A stretch of 47,854 nt of DNA from Flavobacteriaceae bacterium (GTDB taxonomy: Bacteria > Bacteroidota > Bacteroidia > Flavobacteriales > Flavobacteriaceae). This document shows, one piece after another, positions 35,570 through 44,940 of the stretch. Each line of letters opens with the position of its first letter. The first letter of the stretch is position 1. The DNA lies in assembly GCA_013373385.1 (NCBI GenBank), contig JABXHX010000046.1, positions 1 through 47,854 of the forward strand, read 5' to 3'. Under the pieces are notes generated by a model, which was not told the DNA's origin, did not search any database, and saw only the letters and a list, made by a program, of their open reading frames with translations. Position numbers and translations under genes: made by a program.

Positions 35570-36364
35570 TTAAAAACCTTTTTGTCTTTTTGCTTCAAAA
35601 ATTACGATGGCCGCTGCTACTGATACATTCATAGAATCAATTTGTCCTTGCATTGGTATATTGATGTTTTGAGTAGCTGCAAATCTAAATTTTTCACTCA
35701 ACCCTATCGCTTCGGTTCCTACAACAATTGCTGTTGCTTTTGTATAATCTTCTTTGTAGTACGCATTTGAGTTTTGCAGGGTGGTCGCGAAGATATTGAT
35801 GTTACTTTCTTTTAAATAAGCAATGATTTCTTCTGTGCTTCCAACTCCTATTTGATTGGTAAATACACAGCCAACACTAGAGCGAATGATATTAGGGTTA
35901 AACATATCTGTTTTAGGATTGGCTATTAAAACGGCATCGATATTTGCAGCGTCAGCAGTTCTTAAAATAGCCCCAATATTACCAGGCTTTTCAATAGCTT
36001 CTGCTACCAAAATTAACGGAGTAGGAGATGTGAATTTTATATTACTGAGCAGAAAATCTTTGGTGTTAACCAATGCAATTAAACCTTCTGTTGTAGCTCT
36101 GTACGCCAATTTTTGATACACTTCTTTAGAAATTGAAATTAGTTCGGTATGTTGTGTTGTAAATTGATTCAATTTTTCTTGAGAAAAATAATCTTCACAA
36201 AATAATAAAGTGTGAATAGTATATGTTCCTTTTATGGCTAAAGAAATTTCTCGTTGCCCTTCAACAACAAATAGCTGCTGCTTTTTACGTTCTTTTACCT
36301 TTTCTTGAAGCTTTAGAATTTTTTTTACAAAAGGATTTTGGGTGCTAGAAATTTCTTTAATCAT
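35570..36364 (-). CDS. SpoU/TrmH-family RNA 2'-O-methyltransferase
   Basis: The 264-residue protein has an N-terminal substrate-binding domain and the SpoU (SPOUT) knot with the three motifs EKPGNIGAILRTADAA (128-143), VVGTEAIGLSEKF (219-231) and IPMQGQIDSMNVSVAAAI. It methylates rRNA or tRNA using S-adenosylmethionine; RlmB-like 23S methylation is likely, but the site cannot be told from sequence. Confidence 0.9.
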   Translation of the reverse strand: MIKEISSTQNPFVKKILKLQEKVKERKKQQLFVVEGQREISLAIKGTYTIHTLLFCEDYFSQEKLNQFTTQHTELISISKEVYQKLAYRATTEGLIALVNTKDFLLSNIKFTSPTPLILVAEAIEKPGNIGAILRTADAANIDAVLIANPKTDMFNPNIIRSSVGCVFTNQIGVGSTEEIIAYLKESNINIFATTLQNSNAYYKEDYTKATAIVVGTEAIGLSEKFRFAATQNINIPMQGQIDSMNVSVAAAIVIFEAKRQKGF

Positions 36365-36405
36365 TTACAAATTGCTTTGAAAAACAAAAGTAGTAAACTA
36401 AAAAG

Positions 36406-36433
36406 AAAAGCTCTGAATTTAATCAGAGCTTTT
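36406..36433. terminator. Terminator after the 433-residue amidohydrolase
   Basis: AAAAGCTCTGA (36406-36416) and TCAGAGCTTTT (36423-36433) form a perfect 11-bp stem with a 6-base loop. It starts 5 bases beyond the amidohydrolase stop (minus strand) and separates that gene from the methyltransferase. The A/T flanks allow function in either direction. Confidence 0.85.
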
Positions 36434-36437
36434 ACAT

Positions 36438-37739
36438 TTATTTTTGATGTTTGTATTTTGTTGCGTAGCGTTTCCAAAGTTTAGTTTGATGTGTTTCTAA
36501 GCTTATTTTTCTTCCTTGTATAAAGGCGTCAGAAATGATATTTCCTCTCATGTCAAGAGCATCACCTTCAGATATAAACAAAGTAGCATCTTTCCCTACT
36601 GCAATTGTACCTACTTTGTCATCAATTCCTAAAATTTTTGCCGAATTAGAAGTAATCATTTTTAATGCTTCTTCTTTATCTATACCATGAGCAGCATAAG
36701 TACCCACATAAAATGGTAAATTACGTGTATTCATACGTTCCATTTGACCATTCATTCCTACTGCAACGGTAACTCCTTTATCTATTAATAGTTTTGCTAG
36801 TTTGTATGAAAAATCATAATCAGAATCATCTCCATTTGGAATTCTATGTGCTCTTTGTAAAATTACAGGAACATTATTTTTAACCAACACATCAGTAATT
36901 TTATAGGCTTCATCTCCGCCAACAATTACCAATTTAAAATTGAATTTATTTGCAAAATTAATAGCATCTATGATTTCACGTTCTCCATGTGTATGAACAA
37001 ATAATTTCTTTCTACCATTTAGCAACTCTTCAATCGCTTCGAACTCTAGGTTTTTCGGAGTTTTATTCCCGTTTAAATAGGTTTTCGCATTAGCAATATA
37101 TTCTTCTAAACTACGAATTGTTTTTACATAATTTGGATTGATTTTTGCTGAGGGATCTTCTCCCAACCACCATCTACCATAAGTAATGCTTCCTGGCCAG
37201 TTCATATGAATGCCGTCATCTACTTTTATTGTTGCATCTTCCCAGTTCCATGCATCAAATTGTACAATAGTTGATGTCCCAGAAATTCTTCCACCACGCG
37301 GAGTAATTTGTCCCATAAATACACCATTTGGACGCATACTTTCTACCACTTTAGATTCTGCGTTGTAGGCAATAATACTTCTAATATGTGGGTTCATACT
37401 TCCAACTTCTTGTACATCTAGAGATGCTTTTACAGCGTCTACTTCTCCCAAACCTAAGGTTGAATTAGCAGCAATAAAACCTGGATATACATGTTTTCCT
37501 GTTGCATTAATAATTATTCCTTGTTGCATGGCAGTATTCATGTTTGCATGCCCTACAAATGTTATTTTACCATTAGCAAACATAATTACTGAATTCTCAA
37601 TAACTTCTCCATTTCCTAAATGAGCAGTTGCACCCTTGATCGTGTATACTTTTGTTTGCTTTGGAGCTGGTGTTTGTTGTGCAAAACTATTTCCAATAAC
37701 TAAGAAAAATAGTAAGCCATATATTAATTGTTTTTTCAT
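36438..37739 (-). CDS. Secreted amidohydrolase-family protein, likely inactive
   Basis: The 433-residue protein has a signal peptide (to NSFAQQ) and the amidohydrolase fold, ending with the family's composite domain (DDKVGTIAVGKDATLFI). The metal-binding HxH after the first strand is missing: GKHVYPGFIAANSTLGLGE has Asn-Ser where DxHxH is expected. The later catalytic Asp segment reads VAVGMNGQMER. HTHGE and QRAHRIPNGDDSDY remain. It is probably a non-catalytic partner of the large protein 7 bases upstream. Confidence 0.85.
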   Translation of the reverse strand: MKKQLIYGLLFFLVIGNSFAQQTPAPKQTKVYTIKGATAHLGNGEVIENSVIMFANGKITFVGHANMNTAMQQGIIINATGKHVYPGFIAANSTLGLGEVDAVKASLDVQEVGSMNPHIRSIIAYNAESKVVESMRPNGVFMGQITPRGGRISGTSTIVQFDAWNWEDATIKVDDGIHMNWPGSITYGRWWLGEDPSAKINPNYVKTIRSLEEYIANAKTYLNGNKTPKNLEFEAIEELLNGRKKLFVHTHGEREIIDAINFANKFNFKLVIVGGDEAYKITDVLVKNNVPVILQRAHRIPNGDDSDYDFSYKLAKLLIDKGVTVAVGMNGQMERMNTRNLPFYVGTYAAHGIDKEEALKMITSNSAKILGIDDKVGTIAVGKDATLFISEGDALDMRGNIISDAFIQGRKISLETHQTKLWKRYATKYKHQK

Positions 37740-37746
37740 CTTTTCC

Positions 37747-40713
37747 TTAATTTAGTTCAGTGTTAACAGTATCACAGTGTAATACGCGTTTTACATTTTT
37801 CTTTGGAGCTTGTACTTTACCACCATTATTTTTTTCATTCAACATCATATTCATTAATGTACTGCGTTCCTCTTTTATTGCTTTTCTCTTAGCCAAGTCT
37901 TGTGATAAATCAAAATAAACTTTTCCTTCTATAATAGTTGTTTCTGCTTTAGTGTAGATAGACATTGGGTGGCCTGTCCACAATACCACATCGGCATCTT
38001 TTCCTACTTTTATACTACCAACTCTATCATCTAAATGCAATAATTTAGCTGGGTTGATAGTAACCATATTCCAAGCTGCTTCTTCTGTCATGCCTCCATA
38101 TTTAATGGTTTTAGCAGCTTCCTGATTCAATCTTCTAGACATTTCTCTATCATCAGAGTTAATAGCAACCGTAATCCCTTGATTGTGCATGATAGCTGCA
38201 TTAAATGGTATGGCATCATTTACTTCGTACTTATACGCCCACCAATCTGAGAAGGTAGAACCACCAACACCATGTTTTTTCATTTTATCAGCTACTTTGT
38301 ACCCTTCTAAAATATGTGTAAATGTATTGATGTTAAAATTGAACCTTTCAGCAACTTTCATCAACATATTAATTTCACTTTGCACATACGAGTGACAGGT
38401 AATAAAACGCTCTTTATTTAAAATCTCTGCTAATACTTCCATTTCTAAATCTTTACGATATGGTTTTCCGCTTTTCTTTTTAGCATCGTATTCTTTAGCT
38501 CTTTGGAAATAATCCATATATACCTGTTCTACACCCATTCTAGTTTGTGGAAATCTTGTACTTGTTGTTGAACGCGATTGTTTTACGTTTTCTCCTAAGG
38601 CAAACTTGATAAATTTTGGTGTGTTTGTATACACCATATTATCAGCTGTTTCTCCCCATTTTAATTTGATGATTGCAGACCTTCCTCCAATTGGATTTGC
38701 AGATCCATGCAGTAGTTGTGCAGAAGTTACTCCACCTGCTAAGTTTCTATAAATATTCATATCTGCAGGATTGATAGCATCTTCCATGGTTACTTCTGCC
38801 ACAGAATTATGACCAACTTCATTAGAAGAAGATAGCGCAATGTGTGTATGCTCGTCTATAATACCTGCTGTTAGATGTTTGCCAGTTGCATCAATTACTT
38901 TTGCTCCACGGGCTCTCAAATTTTTGCCAATTTTTGCAATTTTGCCATCTTTTAAGAGTACATCGGTATTCTTTAAAACACCTTCTCTTTCGCTAGTCCA
39001 AACAGTAGCATTTTTAAATAAAATATCTTGTTGCTTTGGTGCAGATGTAAATCCGTAGCCAACATTTGGATAACTAACAGGAACTACAAATGGAGTAGCG
39101 GACTTCGTTTTTTTCTTCTTTTTTGATGCTTTCTTTTTTGCATCATTTGTTTTGATTGCTGTCCAAGTTGACTCATTTCCTGCTTTATCAATTACTTTAC
39201 CAGAAAAAGCGTTCATTTTACTATTTAATAAACCTACAAAACGTGTAAACTTTGAGCCATCATTTTGATTATTTAAGGTAATTTGAACCCAATTATCTTT
39301 AAATGAATACTTTGCTTTTAGCTTTTTATCTCCTTTTTTTAAGGTAGCTCTTTTACCAGAAATGGTAAGATCTAATGATTGATTGTTATACGAAAGTTTA
39401 TAAGTGCCACTTACATCAATAGCATGCATGTCATTAATAACATGCTTAGTTCCTTGCACCCAGTTTTCGTAAATTTTTGTTGATGTTTCAAAAATTGGTC
39501 CAGATGTGATTAAAAAATTCGCATAGCTTCCTTTTTGCAGGCTACCAATTTTAGACGATTTTCCTAATAATTTAGCAGGAATTGTAGTCAGAGCTTCTAA
39601 AGCTTTTGTTTCACTTAAACCGTATCGAATTGCTTTCTGAATGTTTTTTTGAAAACCTGCTAGAGATTTTAGAGAATGTGTAGTAATGGTAAAGTTTACA
39701 TTGTTTTTAGCTAAGACTGCCAAGTTAGATGGTTCTTGATTCCACCTACGCATATCATTCAATTCTAATTGGTTTGCTAAATACGGGTTTGAGACATCGT
39801 ACGCTTTTCTAAAGTTTACAGGAACAATCATGGTAGCATTCATGCTCTTAATCTCTTGAATGTTTTCGTATTCGTGACCAGAGCCTACAAAACTAAATTG
39901 AATTCCGTTTTCATCACCTACTTTATCCATTCTAATAGCGTTTAAGTTGTTGCCACCAGTATCAAAAATTTGTGACAAACCTTTGTTAGCATTGATGGCC
40001 TCTAAAGAAATGTCTTTATTGGTAGTCGTTCCTTTACTGTACCAATCAGCATCAATAAAAACCTGTCTTAATAAAGCAGTTTTTCCCATAAACGAATTAG
40101 GATACACTTGCCTAGACATGCTACTTTTATTCAACGAAAAGTACTGCCCAGATTTTGTATCGATGATTCTATATGCGTCTGTAGAATTTGAGTTTAACGC
40201 AACTAAAACTCCAGTTCCTCTTGCAATACCGTCTGCTTGATGTGTATTAACAACGCCAAATCCAGCTTTTAATAAAGCCATGGCTTTTTTTGTATCATAA
40301 TTGAAGCTCACAAAAGCATTGGTTTCTGGTCTAATGTGATCATTCCAATAATACCCCTTTCTGTTAGATTCATATTGAGTTAATCGACTTCTATTAGGTG
40401 TCGGAGTAGGTCTTTTTACACCAAAATTCGAGTACACTTCTATAAAAGAAGGGTAGATAGATTTCCCAGAGAGATCTATGGTTTTTACTCCATTCGGAAT
40501 TTTTACACGACGCCCAACTTCAATTACTTTACCGTTTTTTACAAGTAAAGTTCCTTTTTTAATAAGTTGACTTGGTGTAACATAAATGGTAGCATTGGTA
40601 AAAGCTACTGTTGTATTTTTAGTAGTCTTTATACCTGCATTTGTTGGAAAGTATTCTTGCGAATGCATCATAATAGCACTAAAAAACAAGAATACTAGCA
40701 GTATTTTTTTCAT
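37747..40713 (-). CDS. Large secreted tandem amidohydrolase protein
   Basis: The 988-residue protein has a signal peptide and two amidohydrolase-like halves. The N-terminal half (about 25-425) has lost the metal HxH (IYPSFIEVYSNFG). A Lys-rich linker follows near 525-545. The C-terminal half (about 560-960) keeps the metal site: IIDEHTHIA, ITCHSYV, FTHILEGYK and INSDDREMSRR. It may hydrolyse an amide or cyclic imide in the periplasm; the substrate is unknown. It is the first gene of a two-gene operon with the inactive paralogue. Confidence 0.88.
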   Translation of the reverse strand: MKKILLVFLFFSAIMMHSQEYFPTNAGIKTTKNTTVAFTNATIYVTPSQLIKKGTLLVKNGKVIEVGRRVKIPNGVKTIDLSGKSIYPSFIEVYSNFGVKRPTPTPNRSRLTQYESNRKGYYWNDHIRPETNAFVSFNYDTKKAMALLKAGFGVVNTHQADGIARGTGVLVALNSNSTDAYRIIDTKSGQYFSLNKSSMSRQVYPNSFMGKTALLRQVFIDADWYSKGTTTNKDISLEAINANKGLSQIFDTGGNNLNAIRMDKVGDENGIQFSFVGSGHEYENIQEIKSMNATMIVPVNFRKAYDVSNPYLANQLELNDMRRWNQEPSNLAVLAKNNVNFTITTHSLKSLAGFQKNIQKAIRYGLSETKALEALTTIPAKLLGKSSKIGSLQKGSYANFLITSGPIFETSTKIYENWVQGTKHVINDMHAIDVSGTYKLSYNNQSLDLTISGKRATLKKGDKKLKAKYSFKDNWVQITLNNQNDGSKFTRFVGLLNSKMNAFSGKVIDKAGNESTWTAIKTNDAKKKASKKKKKTKSATPFVVPVSYPNVGYGFTSAPKQQDILFKNATVWTSEREGVLKNTDVLLKDGKIAKIGKNLRARGAKVIDATGKHLTAGIIDEHTHIALSSSNEVGHNSVAEVTMEDAINPADMNIYRNLAGGVTSAQLLHGSANPIGGRSAIIKLKWGETADNMVYTNTPKFIKFALGENVKQSRSTTSTRFPQTRMGVEQVYMDYFQRAKEYDAKKKSGKPYRKDLEMEVLAEILNKERFITCHSYVQSEINMLMKVAERFNFNINTFTHILEGYKVADKMKKHGVGGSTFSDWWAYKYEVNDAIPFNAAIMHNQGITVAINSDDREMSRRLNQEAAKTIKYGGMTEEAAWNMVTINPAKLLHLDDRVGSIKVGKDADVVLWTGHPMSIYTKAETTIIEGKVYFDLSQDLAKRKAIKEERSTLMNMMLNEKNNGGKVQAPKKNVKRVLHCDTVNTELN

Positions 40714-40799
40714 AAGTTGTGGTTTGATTAAGTAGGTAAATTTAGTGTTCTGAATTTGATTTCTGTTTCAGAATGTTAAAAATTTTATGTTAAAATTTG

Positions 40800-41870
40800 T
40801 TAAGGTGTTTGATTTTCGTAGCTGATAATTAAGTCCACCACATAATTGTAAGACTGTATACCTTTTGATTGTTTGTTGGCTTTGAGATAAGAATTATAGC
40901 CTTTTTTAATTAGAGGTTCAATAGGATTTTGATATTGATTCCAAAATTCTGAACTCGCTTTAAAATCTTTTAACACTCCTTTGTTTACTGATAAAATCAC
41001 TTCTCTATGAATTTCTTTATCATGCTTTCTTAGTTCAGAAACTAAATACCCAAAAGCCATTCTATATGCCGCATATTTAAAATAACTATCTTTATTGTTT
41101 AGCGCAGCCAAGTAGCCTACAAAATTGGCTTCATTTTCTGCAGCCCAACCAATTTGATGTGCCATTTCGTGACATACTGTTGTTGGATAGCCTGTTTTTG
41201 GAATCATATCATTTACCTGTGCCTCTCCGGTTAACGGATTTAAATAACCAGAAGTGCTATTGTAGGTTTGTAATAAACTCATTAATGAGCTTTTTACAGA
41301 TTTGTAGCTGTAAGTTAACTGTGGGTAGGTTATCGATAGATTTTTATATCCATCTAATGCTTTTAGATACATTTGTTGTTGAGTGTACGGATTTACAACT
41401 TTAGTTGTATCATTTTGTGTGATAAAAGTATGCGTTGCATTTAACTTTTTTACTAGTTGTTTTGTTACAGCAGTCAATTGTTCAGTGGTATATTTTTCTT
41501 GCTGTATATTCAGATTACTGGCTAAAGATTCTCTAAAATAATTAAATCCCCAAAACCAGTAAAAGCAACAGTAAAGCAATGAAATTACTGCCGTTAACTG
41601 TAGTAGTTTTGAAACAAAATTTTGAAACTTCGTTTTAATTAATCGATATACAAAGCGAATAAAAACAACTAGTAAAAAAGCAATCAATACATCACCAAAA
41701 GAAAAAGGAATCCATCCTAAAAGAATCCGTAAAAACTTACTGATAATAGGATAAATTCCGTTTGAATAATACTTTTCTACAAAGCTTGGAAATTGTTGCG
41801 CTAATTGCACCAATACAATGTGTATCACCAACAAAAGGCTAAGGTAAGTATTGAATCTTTTATTTTTCAT
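40800..41870 (-). CDS. DUF3810 membrane protein with HExxH motif
   Basis: The 356-residue protein has two to three N-terminal membrane helices (about 10-30, 55-75 and 90-110) and a soluble domain with TTVCHEMAHQIGWAAENEANFVG. HEMAH is a zinc-metalloprotease motif with a likely third ligand Glu in ENEAN. It matches the DUF3810 family of Bacteroidota, whose function is unknown. It is divergent from dnaB. A -7 box TATTTTTG on the minus strand (41883-41876) lies only 6 bases before the start codon. Confidence 0.85.
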   Translation of the reverse strand: MKNKRFNTYLSLLLVIHIVLVQLAQQFPSFVEKYYSNGIYPIISKFLRILLGWIPFSFGDVLIAFLLVVFIRFVYRLIKTKFQNFVSKLLQLTAVISLLYCCFYWFWGFNYFRESLASNLNIQQEKYTTEQLTAVTKQLVKKLNATHTFITQNDTTKVVNPYTQQQMYLKALDGYKNLSITYPQLTYSYKSVKSSLMSLLQTYNSTSGYLNPLTGEAQVNDMIPKTGYPTTVCHEMAHQIGWAAENEANFVGYLAALNNKDSYFKYAAYRMAFGYLVSELRKHDKEIHREVILSVNKGVLKDFKASSEFWNQYQNPIEPLIKKGYNSYLKANKQSKGIQSYNYVVDLIISYENQTP

Positions 41871-42006
41871 TGAACCAAAAATAAAGAATTAATTGAATCA
41901 TTGCACTTTATTAACAGGTTAATAACATTTTAGTAAACAAAATTTGTGCAAAAAGAAATTGACTTTTCAAACAAGAGATTTCAACCTAAAAAACTACATT
42001 TGTCTC

Positions 42007-43524
42007 ATGGAAGAAACAAAATCATTTCAAGGTAAAAAAGTAGATAAAGCTAGAATTATTAGCTTAGAGAAAGGGAAAATTCCACCACAAGCAGTTGACT
42101 TAGAAATTGCAGTGTTAGGAGCCATGATGATTGATAAAAAAGGAATTGATGATGTCATTGATATCTTGCATCCAGATGCATTTTACGATAAAAAACATCA
42201 AGAAATATATGCAGCAATTTATACGCTATTCCAAAACTCAGAGCCAACAGATTTACTAACTGTTTCTAATCAATTAAAAAAAGAAGGGAAGTTAGAATTG
42301 GTTGGTGGCGATTTCTACCTAATTAATCTTACACAAAAGGTAGCCTCTTCTGCACATATAGAATACCATGCTCGTATTATTTTACAAAAATACATTCAGC
42401 GTAAACTCATTTCTATTTCTAGTGAAATCATTGAAACAGCTTACGATGAAACTGTAGATGTTTTTGATTTGCTCGATGTAGCCGAAGGAAAATTATTTGA
42501 AGTAACTCAAGGAAACTTAAAGAAAGGCTCTGAAGGTGCAGGAGATTTAGTGAAGCAAGCCTTAAAGAAAATTCAAGACATTTCTAACAAAGAAGGAATG
42601 AGTGGTTTGGCAACCGGTTTTACAAAATTAGATGCCTTAACTTCTGGTTGGCAACCATCAGATTTAATTATCATTGCGGCACGTCCTGGTATGGGTAAAA
42701 CGGCTTTTGTAATTTCTATGGCAAAAAATATGGCGATAGATTTTGGTTCGCCCGTAGCTTTGTTCTCTTTAGAGATGTCATCGGTACAGCTAATTACTCG
42801 TATGATATCTTCTGAAACAGGTTTGACTTCAGAAAAACTACGTAAAGGAAACTTAGAACCGCACGAGTGGGAGCAGTTAAACGTAAAAGTAAAAAAGTTA
42901 TCTGATGCTCCGATTTTTATTGATGACACTCCGTCTTTATCAATTTTTGATTTACGGGCTAAAGCACGTCGTTTGGTGTCTCAGCACGGCGTTAGAATTT
43001 TAATTATTGACTACTTGCAATTAATGACTGCTGGAGGTTCTGCAAAAGGTGGTGGAAACCGTGAGCAAGAAATTTCTACTATTTCTAGAAACTTAAAAGC
43101 CTTAGCAAAAGAACTAAATGTACCCGTAATTGCCCTGTCTCAGTTATCGCGTGCTGTAGAAACACGTGGAGGATCTAAAAGACCGCTGTTGTCTGACTTA
43201 CGTGAATCTGGAGCTATTGAGCAAGATGCCGACATTGTATCGTTTATTTTCCGTCCAGAATATTATGGATTGACCGAATGGGATGATGATGACCATTCGC
43301 CTTGTGAAGGACAAGGAGAGTTTATCGTGGCTAAACACCGTAATGGTGGTTTAGAAAATATCCGTTTAAAGTTTACCGGACATTTAGCAAAATTCTCTGA
43401 TTTAGAAGAAGGCTTTAGCTCTGAGTTCCAATCTAAAATGAATGCAGGAGTTTCTCCAGATCAATTTATCAGTCCAAAAGATGCTTTTGGTATTGAAGAT
43501 GATGGAGGAGATGTGCCGTTTTAA
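42007..43524 (+). CDS. dnaB: Replicative DNA helicase DnaB
   Basis: DnaB unwinds DNA at the replication fork. The 505-residue protein has the N-terminal DnaG-interaction domain (about 25-130), a linker, and the RecA-like ATPase domain with Walker A ARPGMGKT (225-232), LIIDYLQLM and the DLRESGAIEQDADIV segment. No intein is present. The ATG at 42007 was preferred over the TTG at 41944, because a -7 box TACATTTG (41995-42002) lies between them. The last base of the stop is the first base of the next gene. Confidence 0.96.
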   Translation: MEETKSFQGKKVDKARIISLEKGKIPPQAVDLEIAVLGAMMIDKKGIDDVIDILHPDAFYDKKHQEIYAAIYTLFQNSEPTDLLTVSNQLKKEGKLELVGGDFYLINLTQKVASSAHIEYHARIILQKYIQRKLISISSEIIETAYDETVDVFDLLDVAEGKLFEVTQGNLKKGSEGAGDLVKQALKKIQDISNKEGMSGLATGFTKLDALTSGWQPSDLIIIAARPGMGKTAFVISMAKNMAIDFGSPVALFSLEMSSVQLITRMISSETGLTSEKLRKGNLEPHEWEQLNVKVKKLSDAPIFIDDTPSLSIFDLRAKARRLVSQHGVRILIIDYLQLMTAGGSAKGGGNREQEISTISRNLKALAKELNVPVIALSQLSRAVETRGGSKRPLLSDLRESGAIEQDADIVSFIFRPEYYGLTEWDDDDHSPCEGQGEFIVAKHRNGGLENIRLKFTGHLAKFSDLEEGFSSEFQSKMNAGVSPDQFISPKDAFGIEDDGGDVPF

Positions 43525-44864
43525 TGACATTTAAATTGAACAAAAAAAAAGTAATAAGCAATAAAGAAATTGATAGATTAGGTGATCGAATTCGACAAGA
43601 ATCTCCAAATTTATCAAATATTACTTTAGAGTCTTTACAACAATATAGATCTTCACATGAAGAGTCTCTATCAAAAATATTTAATATACTCTGTGAAATT
43701 AAAAGAAACATAAATAATTCTTCAATTGCTTCATTCAGAATTAAAAGATTTGAGTCAATTATAGGAAAACTCAAGAGATATCCAAAAATGAAGTTTAACA
43801 GAATGTGGGATATTGGAGGATGTAGGTGTATATTGAATTCAGAAAAAGAAATATATAAACTGAGAGAAGAGATAGGTAAGGTACTTGATATAAGGAAAGA
43901 ATACGATTATATTAAAAAACCACAAGAGGAAGGATATAAGTCTTTACATCTTTTTGTTAGTTTGAAAAACGACGATAAAGTAATAGAAATCCAATTAAGA
44001 AATAAGTTCTTTCATAATTGGGCTACTTTAGTTGAAATTACTGATTTACTTTTTGAAGCAAAACTAAAAGAATACAAAGATGATAAAACATTATTAAGAT
44101 TTCATTTTTTGCTATCAAAGAATGAATTGGTGTTAGGTGAAAAAAAAGAATTTGCTAAAATAGTTTCTAGTTATAACTATTTTGAAAAACTAAGTGAAGT
44201 TTTTTCAAGAAATTATTTAAAAGTTAGAGAGCAATGGACAGGTATTAACACATCTCATAGACATAAATATTACTTAATAGAAACAAGTAAAGATCAGGTT
44301 CCAATAATTACTGCATATGAAAGATACAAAGATGCAGAATCACATTACTTTGAATCTTTTAAGAAAAACTCTAAGGCTAATATTGTTTTGACTCATTTAC
44401 CCAAAGCATCTTATCAACAAATTAGTTTAGCTTACTCAAATTATATTCTAACAGTCCATGACTTTTTTGATAAAAGTTTAGGAATAATAGAAAATCTAGT
44501 TATCGAATCCTTAAAAAAAGGAAAAATAATTGATTTTTATAGATATTATATTTTGTATAATAAAATTGTTTTTGGACATTTTGATAACATAATTAATGAG
44601 ATTCATTTTTCAAATGAAATTTTTGCATCGATTATTTCTAAGAAAAAAAGAAAAAGAAGAAATAAGAAAAACAGAGAGTGGAGTATTGATATTAAAAATC
44701 AAGTAAAAAATTTAATCTCTAAATATAATAGTATAAGTGATAAGCTTCGAGAAACTCTATCAACTAACTGGGGCTATAAGTTTATTTTTCGAAAAATTGC
44801 CCGGTCAATAGAGAAAAAATATGAAAAAGAACTTAGAGTTAAGATTACAAGTAAAAACTTATAG
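43524..44864 (+). CDS. Solitary RelA/SpoT-domain protein with novel C-terminal half
   Basis: The 446-residue protein has a (p)ppGpp-synthetase-type nucleotidyltransferase domain at about 50-185. The expected residues are all present: the RIKRFESIIGKLKR basic motif (72-85), WDIGGCRCIL (Asp96), EGYKSLHLFV (136-145) and IEIQLRNKFFHNWA (Glu155, His164). There is no HD, TGS or ACT domain. Residues about 200-446 match nothing I know and end in a basic stretch (KKKRKRRNKKNREW). Small alarmone synthetases are about 200-250 residues, so this length recalls toxic synthetases such as CapRel-type fusions. Its start overlaps the dnaB stop by one base. The DNA is visibly more AT-rich than dnaB. No separate antitoxin gene is seen. 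Confidence 0.78.
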   Translation: MTFKLNKKKVISNKEIDRLGDRIRQESPNLSNITLESLQQYRSSHEESLSKIFNILCEIKRNINNSSIASFRIKRFESIIGKLKRYPKMKFNRMWDIGGCRCILNSEKEIYKLREEIGKVLDIRKEYDYIKKPQEEGYKSLHLFVSLKNDDKVIEIQLRNKFFHNWATLVEITDLLFEAKLKEYKDDKTLLRFHFLLSKNELVLGEKKEFAKIVSSYNYFEKLSEVFSRNYLKVREQWTGINTSHRHKYYLIETSKDQVPIITAYERYKDAESHYFESFKKNSKANIVLTHLPKASYQQISLAYSNYILTVHDFFDKSLGIIENLVIESLKKGKIIDFYRYYILYNKIVFGHFDNIINEIHFSNEIFASIISKKKRKRRNKKNREWSIDIKNQVKNLISKYNSISDKLRETLSTNWGYKFIFRKIARSIEKKYEKELRVKITSKNL

Positions 44865-44940
44865 AAATGTTAAATACATCAAATGATTCAATGATTTATG
44901 TATTTTAGTACTTCGTCAAGCTCAGTATACATTTTTTGAA

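Noticed and set aside
42007..43524. Intein or split in dnaB, a frequent intein host
   Set aside because: The 505-residue protein runs through Walker A and all later motifs without an insertion.
44905..44932. Stretch CTTCGTCAAGCTCAGTATAC resembling a scattered intergenic repeat known in flavobacteria
   Set aside because: A single short copy in the window; without a genome search it cannot be called a repeat.
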